Shown: positions 8,299-11,574 of the stretch, one piece after another
Layout: every line of letters begins with the position of its first letter
Position numbering within the stretch: position 1 is the first letter of the stretch
Origin: an uncultured Clostridia bacterium
GTDB lineage: Bacteria; Bacillota; Clostridia; TANB77; CAG-508
Direction: 5' to 3'
Assembly (NCBI GenBank): GCA_934177555.1
Contig: CAKPPL010000034.1
Span: forward strand, 1-11,574
DNA length: 11,574 nt
The notes under the pieces: generated by a model
What the model was told of the DNA's origin: nothing
Database searches by the model: none
What the model saw: the letters and a program-made list of their open reading frames with translations, nothing else
Position numbers and translations under genes: made by a program

Positions 8299-8314
8299 AA
8301 GGAAGAAAACACTA

Positions 8315-9523
8315 TTGAAATTATATAAAAAAATAATAGCCATTATTTTGGGCATATTACTAATAACATATATAAGTTATACTATATATTTACTTATAGT
8401 GAATCCTACAAATACATATATAATAAAACAAGGAACAATATCTCAAGAAGATTCTAGTACAGGATATGTAATAAGAAATGAGACTGTAATTAAAGGAGAA
8501 GACTATGAAAATGGTATATATTCAATTATAACTGAAGGAGAGAAAGTAGCTAAAAATGATTCTATTTTCAGATATTATAGTAATAGTGAAAAAGAAATAT
8601 CAGAAAAGATTAGTGAAATAGATTATCAAATTCAAGAATTATTAGATAAAGAAGGAACAACTGATGTTGAAAAAACAGCAGATGTAAAATCTATTGAAAA
8701 TTCAATAGAAGAAAAAATAAGTAATATAAAAGAACTTAATAATTATCAAGAAATTACAGAATATAAAAATAATATAGATAATTTAATCAGTAAAAAAATA
8801 AATTTTTTAGGAGATACTACAAGTAATTCAGAAATAAAGAAATTAGTACAGCAAAGAAAAGAATATGAAGAAAGTATTAAGAATGGAGCAAAATATATAA
8901 CTGCACCAATGAGTGGAATAGTATCATATAGAGTAGATGGATTAGAAGAAGAATTCTCAACAGAAAACTTTAATAATATGACAGAAGAAAATTTAGAAAA
9001 AATAGAATTAAGAACAGGTCAAATTATTGCAAAAAGTAATGAAAGTGGAAAAATAATAGATAATTTTGAATGTTATATTGCAGTTTTGTTAGACTCAGAA
9101 CAAAGCATGAATGCAAAAGTTGGAGATAAAGTTCAGTTAAGATTATCAAACCAAGATGTAAAAGATGCAACAATAGAACAAATAAATGAAGGAAGTAAAA
9201 AAAGAACAATAATATTTAAAATAAATGAAATGACAGAAGACTTGATAAATCATAGAAAAATAGCTGTAGATGTAATTTGGTGGAATAAGACTGGATTAAA
9301 AGTGCCAAATCAAGCATTAATTGAAGAAAATGGATTATATTATGTAATAAAAAATAAAGCTGGTATTGAAACAAAAATGCTTGTAAAAATAGAAAAACAA
9401 ACAGATAGATTTTCAATAATTTCTAATTATTCTCTTAAAGATTTACAAGAAATAGGATATGATGAAAAAGAAATTAAAAATTATAAGAAAATAAAAAATT
9501 ATGACGAAATAATATTACAATAA
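8315..9523 (+). CDS. HlyD-like membrane-anchored protein of the sepF neighbourhood
   Basis: A 402-residue protein with one N-terminal transmembrane anchor (about 7-29) and an extracytoplasmic remainder resembling HlyD/membrane-fusion adaptors. An early beta-rich region (35-88) contains GYVIRNE (50-56) and a barrel-sandwich-like half; a helical, coiled-coil-prone stretch spans about 90-190; the second half resumes at YITAPMSGIVSYRVDG (194-209). Later come KVGDKVQLRL (268-277) and the KVPNQALIEENGLYYV segment (329-344). The start is TTG at 8315: GAAAGGAAG lies about 10 nt upstream, the TM anchor begins at once, and the first in-frame ATG is only at residue 199. No ABC transporter or outer partner is nearby. 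Homologues of this type often sit close to ylmE/sepF/divIVA in Clostridia, which suggests a cell-envelope or division role rather than toxin export; that is inference. Confidence 0.8.
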   Translation: MKLYKKIIAIILGILLITYISYTIYLLIVNPTNTYIIKQGTISQEDSSTGYVIRNETVIKGEDYENGIYSIITEGEKVAKNDSIFRYYSNSEKEISEKISEIDYQIQELLDKEGTTDVEKTADVKSIENSIEEKISNIKELNNYQEITEYKNNIDNLISKKINFLGDTTSNSEIKKLVQQRKEYEESIKNGAKYITAPMSGIVSYRVDGLEEEFSTENFNNMTEENLEKIELRTGQIIAKSNESGKIIDNFECYIAVLLDSEQSMNAKVGDKVQLRLSNQDVKDATIEQINEGSKKRTIIFKINEMTEDLINHRKIAVDVIWWNKTGLKVPNQALIEENGLYYVIKNKAGIETKMLVKIEKQTDRFSIISNYSLKDLQEIGYDEKEIKNYKKIKNYDEIILQ

Positions 9524-9554
9524 TGTTACAGAAATATTAAATTTTTATTACAAT
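9513..9554 (+). promoter_or_regulatory. 11-bp-phased TATTACAA box array upstream of sepF
   Basis: Four related 9-bp boxes start at 9513 (TATTACAAT), 9524 (TGTTACAGA), 9535 (TATTAAATT) and 9546 (TATTACAAT), exactly 11 bp apart, so on one face of the helix. On the minus strand they read TGTAAT, TGTAAC, TTTAAT and TGTAAT with 5-nt spacers. The first overlaps the stop codon of the HlyD-like gene; the last ends 11 nt before the -35. Placement suits an activator touching RNA polymerase. A sister array lies at 10691-10730. Confidence 0.6.
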
Positions 9555-9565
9555 GTAAAAAAGTA

Positions 9566-9594
9566 TTGACAAAAACATAAAAAAGTTAGATACT
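9566..9594 (+). promoter_or_regulatory. predicted promoter of sepF-divIVA
   Basis: A perfect -35 TTGACA (9566-9571) is followed after 17 nt by a weak -10, GATACT (9589-9594, 4 of 6), without a TGn element. A weak -10 beside a strong -35 and an upstream box array is compatible with regulated expression. The leader holds a short hairpin, TATGC (9596-9600) with GCATA (9607-9611). No terminator separates this promoter from the gene upstream, so some read-through is likely. Confidence 0.65.
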
Positions 9595-9641
9595 ATATGC
9601 AAATCAGCATACGAAAGTGTAAAATATTAGGAGGGTAAAAA

Positions 9642-10124
9642 ATGGCAGGAGCTATAATGGACAAAGTATGGGGCCTATTTGGAATGGACCAAGGAGAAAC
9701 AGAGGAAATGGAAGACGAAGATGTATATGAATATGAAGACAAAGGTAATGAATATGAAAATGAAGAAGAAGATAAAAAATTCTTTGGAAAAAAAGGAAAA
9801 ATATTACCAATGACTCAAAACCAACCAATAAAAATGGTTATATCTCAACCAACTACATTTGAACAATCAGAAGAAATATGTAGTTTATTAAAAGAGAAAA
9901 AGTCAGTAATAGTAAATTTAGAATATGTTAACAAAGATGTTGCTAGAAGAATAGTTGACTTTATTAGTGGTGGAGTATATGCATTAGATGGACATATTCA
10001 AAAAATATCTAATTCAATATTTTTAATAGCACCAATGAATTATGAAATTACAAATGAAATGGCTAGAGAAGAAATAAAAAGCAAACTTTCTGTTTCATGG
10101 TTAAAAAATAATAGTATAAATTAA
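9642..10124 (+). CDS. sepF: cell division protein SepF
   Basis: SepF binds the FtsZ C-terminus and tethers and bundles FtsZ filaments at the membrane, with a role in septum assembly. The 160-residue protein begins with a probable amphipathic membrane helix, MAGAIMDKVWGLFGM (1-15). A very acidic, tyrosine-bearing linker follows (18-46), then a short basic patch (KKFFGKKGK, 45-53), then the SepF core domain (about 64-135). That core has MVISQPTTFEQSEEI (65-79), VNLEYVNKDVARRIVDFISG (91-110), GVYALDGHIQKI (111-122) and FLIAP (127-131). Glycines of the FISGGVYAL turn match the family's dimer/polymer interface. AGGAGGG at 9629-9635, 6 nt before ATG, is the strongest ribosome-binding site here and suggests high translation. 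divIVA follows after 26 nt. The usual neighbours ylmE, ylmG and ylmH are missing. Confidence 0.95.
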   Translation: MAGAIMDKVWGLFGMDQGETEEMEDEDVYEYEDKGNEYENEEEDKKFFGKKGKILPMTQNQPIKMVISQPTTFEQSEEICSLLKEKKSVIVNLEYVNKDVARRIVDFISGGVYALDGHIQKISNSIFLIAPMNYEITNEMAREEIKSKLSVSWLKNNSIN

Positions 10125-10150
10125 GCAAAAAAGAACGGAGGCAATCCAAT

Positions 10151-10636
10151 ATGATTACACCATTAGATATAGAAAATAAAAAATTTAGTAAGCAAATGAT
10201 GAACGGATATAATGTTGACGAAGTAGATGAATTTTTAGATGAACTAGTAGAAGACTATGGAAAAAACTATAAAGATTTAGCAACATTAAATTCAAAAATA
10301 GAAGAACTAGAAAATAGTCTTAGTCATTACAAAAACATTGAAACAACATTACAAAATACTTTGTTAATGGCTCAAAGTACTGCAGAAGAAGTAAAAAATG
10401 TAGCAAAACAACAAGCAGAACAAATTGTAAATGAAGCAAAACAACAAGCAGATGATATATCTAAAATAGCTAAAGAAAATTCTGTAAAAACAATGAACGA
10501 ATTAGATCAACAAATTACTCTAAAAGAAAAACAATTAGATGATCTTACAAAACAATTTGACATATATAAAGCCAAAATGGAATCACTATTAATTTCACAA
10601 TTAGAGTTAATAAAAGATATAAATAAAAATGATTAA
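10151..10636 (+). CDS. divIVA: DivIVA domain cell-polarity/division protein
   Basis: DivIVA proteins bind curved membrane at poles and septa and recruit division or envelope partners. The 161-residue product has the N-terminal membrane-binding domain (1-55), with TPLDIENKKF (3-12) and GYNVDEVDEFLDELVEDY (19-36). A long coiled coil follows (about 45-150), including the QQA-rich heptads at 86-102. Compared with B. subtilis DivIVA, the Phe17-Arg18 pair that inserts into the membrane aligns with Met17-Asn18. The methionines at 16-17 may still provide hydrophobic contact, but the arginine is lost. GGAGG (10137-10141) lies 9 nt before ATG. It is co-transcribed with sepF and ends at a terminator, so sepF-divIVA form a two-gene unit. 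It could be called a DivIVA paralogue rather than the only DivIVA; position next to sepF favours the orthologue. Confidence 0.92.
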   Translation: MITPLDIENKKFSKQMMNGYNVDEVDEFLDELVEDYGKNYKDLATLNSKIEELENSLSHYKNIETTLQNTLLMAQSTAEEVKNVAKQQAEQIVNEAKQQADDISKIAKENSVKTMNELDQQITLKEKQLDDLTKQFDIYKAKMESLLISQLELIKDINKND

Positions 10637-10637
10637 T

Positions 10638-10672
10638 AAAAATAGATGAGCTATAAGGCTCATTTATTTTTT
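10638..10672 (+). terminator. intrinsic terminator after divIVA
   Basis: GATGAGC (10645-10651) pairs with GCTCATT (10658-10664) around a 6-nt TATAAG loop, with one G-T wobble. A/T pairs extend it outwards on both sides, ending in a T-run at 10667-10672. It begins directly after the divIVA stop codon. Confidence 0.88.
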
Positions 10673-10690
10673 GCTTAAAGTGCTAAAAAA

Positions 10691-10730
10691 TATTACAAAT
10701 ATTACAAAAATATTAAATGTATATTACAAT
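10691..10730 (+). promoter_or_regulatory. TATTACAA box array upstream of rsmD
   Basis: Boxes start at 10691 (TATTACAAA), 10700 (TATTACAAA, an immediate tandem copy), 10711 (TATTAAATG) and 10722 (TATTACAAT), spaced 9, 11 and 11 bp. The part from 10702 to 10730 matches 9526-9554 upstream of sepF at 26 of 29 positions by my count, including the degenerate third box. It ends 13 nt before the rsmD -35. Confidence 0.6.
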
Positions 10731-10743
10731 TTGCCTAATATAC

Positions 10744-10771
10744 TTGACAATAACGAAAAAAAGAATAAAAT
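10744..10771 (+). promoter_or_regulatory. predicted promoter of rsmD
   Basis: A perfect -35 TTGACA (10744-10749), a 16-nt spacer and -10 TAAAAT (10766-10771). The predicted start is near 10778, leaving a leader of only about 22 nt before the rsmD start codon. Confidence 0.65.
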
Positions 10772-10799
10772 ATTAGTATAGGAAAGAAAGGCTAAAAAA

Positions 10800-11360
10800 A
10801 TGAGAATAATAAGTGGAACAGCAAGAGAAACAAAATTATATACATTAGATGGAACAGAAATAACAAGACCAACATTAGACAGAGTAAAAGAATCTATATT
10901 TAATATAATACAAAATCAAATAGAAGATGCAAATGTCTTAGACTTATTTTCTGGAAGTGGAGCAATAGGATTAGAATTTTTAAGCAGAGGTGCAAGAAAA
11001 GCAGTATTATGTGATAAATCAAAAGATGCTATAAAAATAATCCAAAAAAATGTAGAGAAAACACATATGGAAAATAAATCAAAAATTTTAAATTGTGATT
11101 TTGAAAAATGTTTAGAAAAATTACAAAATGAAATATTTGATATAATATATATAGATCCACCATATAAAACAAATTATATAGAAAAATCATTAAACCAAAT
11201 AATAGAAAGTAAAATAGCCTCAGAAGACAGTTTAATAATATTAGAAACAGATGAAGAAGAAAGAATAATAAAAGAAATAGAAAATATAAAAGTTGAAATT
11301 ATAGATAAAAGAAAATATGGAAGAGCAACAGTAATATTTGTAAAGAAGAAAAATCATTAG
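10800..11360 (+). CDS. rsmD: 16S rRNA (guanine(966)-N(2))-methyltransferase RsmD
   Basis: RsmD methylates N2 of G966 in 16S rRNA in the assembling 30S subunit, using S-adenosylmethionine. At 186 residues it is of normal size. It opens with MRIISGTARETKL (1-13) and TRPTLDRVKESIFNI (22-36), the family's rRNA-recognition start. A Rossmann methyltransferase fold follows: SAM motif VLDLFSGSGAIGLEFLSRGA (46-65), acidic residue in CDKS (71-74), CDF (99-101) and catalytic DPPY (119-122), ending with KYGRATVIFVKK (172-183). AAAGG at 10787-10791 is 8 nt upstream of ATG. In most Firmicutes coaD follows; here a different gene does, after 32 nt, probably in the same transcript. Confidence 0.96.
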   Translation: MRIISGTARETKLYTLDGTEITRPTLDRVKESIFNIIQNQIEDANVLDLFSGSGAIGLEFLSRGARKAVLCDKSKDAIKIIQKNVEKTHMENKSKILNCDFEKCLEKLQNEIFDIIYIDPPYKTNYIEKSLNQIIESKIASEDSLIILETDEEERIIKEIENIKVEIIDKRKYGRATVIFVKKKNH

Positions 11361-11392
11361 AGATTTATCTTCAAGAAAGGAATGAAAAAGCA

Positions 11393-11574
11393 ATGGAAAT
11401 ATTTACATTACTAGAAACATTAGAAGATATATTAGAAAATAGTAAAGGTCTACCATTTACTAACAAAAGTATGGTGGATAAAGAAGAGATGCTTGAAATA
11501 ATAAAAGAAATAAGAATAAAACTACCAGATGAATTAAAACAAGCAAAATGGGTAAAAGAAGAGAGACAAAGAAT
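11393..11574 (+). CDS. conserved clostridial coiled-coil protein, 5' part only
   Basis: Sixty codons are present and the reading frame runs off the right edge. The start MEIFTLLETLEDILENSKGL, the segment VDKEEMLEIIKEIRIKLPDE (28-47) and QAKWVKEERQR (50-60) resemble a short conserved clostridial family, often loosely labelled ATPase or V-type ATPase subunit-like, found close to rsmD and coaD. The sequence is charged and helical, heading into a probable coiled coil; no nucleotide-binding motif is visible in this part. AAAGG at 11376-11380 lies 12 nt before ATG 11393. An earlier ATG at 11382 is in another frame and stops after ten codons. Its function is unknown; the ATPase label is not supported by what can be seen. 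Confidence 0.75.
   Translation, partial: MEIFTLLETLEDILENSKGLPFTNKSMVDKEEMLEIIKEIRIKLPDELKQAKWVKEERQR

Noticed and set aside
9524..9565. Possible terminator between the HlyD-like gene and sepF
   Set aside because: Only A/T pairing between TTACA and TGTAA elements; no GC stem and no T-run. Better explained by the phased box array.
11382..11414. ATG at 11382 as the start of the last gene
   Set aside because: That frame stops after ten codons; ATG 11393 opens the long frame matching a conserved family.
1..11574. CRISPR array, insertion sequence, prophage, tRNA, toxin-antitoxin or defence system
   Set aside because: No spaced identical repeats, transposase or integrase motifs, tRNA cloverleaf or defence domains are visible. 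The content is housekeeping.

Overview
The window is a gene-dense, very AT-rich stretch. All ten complete genes, and an eleventh cut by the right edge, lie on the + strand. Family content points to a low-GC Clostridia-type Firmicute: FtsY without a long acidic N-terminus, UPF0182, a two-domain SSB-like protein, MutL with an endonuclease site, a HlyD-like gene next to sepF-divIVA, and RsmD. Arginine is mostly AGA and isoleucine strikingly often ATA. The standard code fits, because miaA ends in TGA and Trp is TGG. An uncultured gut-type lineage is my inference from composition; nothing in the window proves it.

Layout. (1) 1-106: unresolved tail of an upstream gene and a strong intrinsic terminator. 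(2) 107-3911: a promoter drives ftsY (SRP receptor GTPase) and, 17 nt later, a 925-residue UPF0182 membrane protein. (3) 3912-4716: a near-consensus promoter, a palindromic leader, a two-OB-fold SSB-like protein and its terminator form a one-gene unit. (4) 4739-9523: a promoter and the tightly spaced genes mutL, a small four-helix membrane protein, miaA, and a HlyD-like membrane-anchored protein, with gaps of 14-18 nt. (5) 9513-10671: promoter, sepF, divIVA, terminator, a compact cell-division/polarity pair. (6) 10691-11574: promoter, rsmD (16S rRNA methyltransferase), then the start of a conserved clostridial coiled-coil protein.

The genes are mostly housekeeping: membrane protein targeting, mismatch repair, tRNA A37 and 16S rRNA modification, and Z-ring assembly. 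I see no mobile element, CRISPR array, tRNA or rRNA, and no clearly new enzymatic system.

The most notable non-coding signal is a pair of related arrays upstream of the sepF and rsmD promoters. Each has four TATTACAA-like boxes repeated at about one helical turn (11 bp), and a 29-bp core is identical at 26 positions between the two sites. Read on the other strand the boxes are TGTAAT/TGTAAC hexamers at 11-bp spacing, the geometry of OmpR-family (WalR- or PhoP-type) response-regulator sites. This suggests that sepF-divIVA and rsmD share a regulator.
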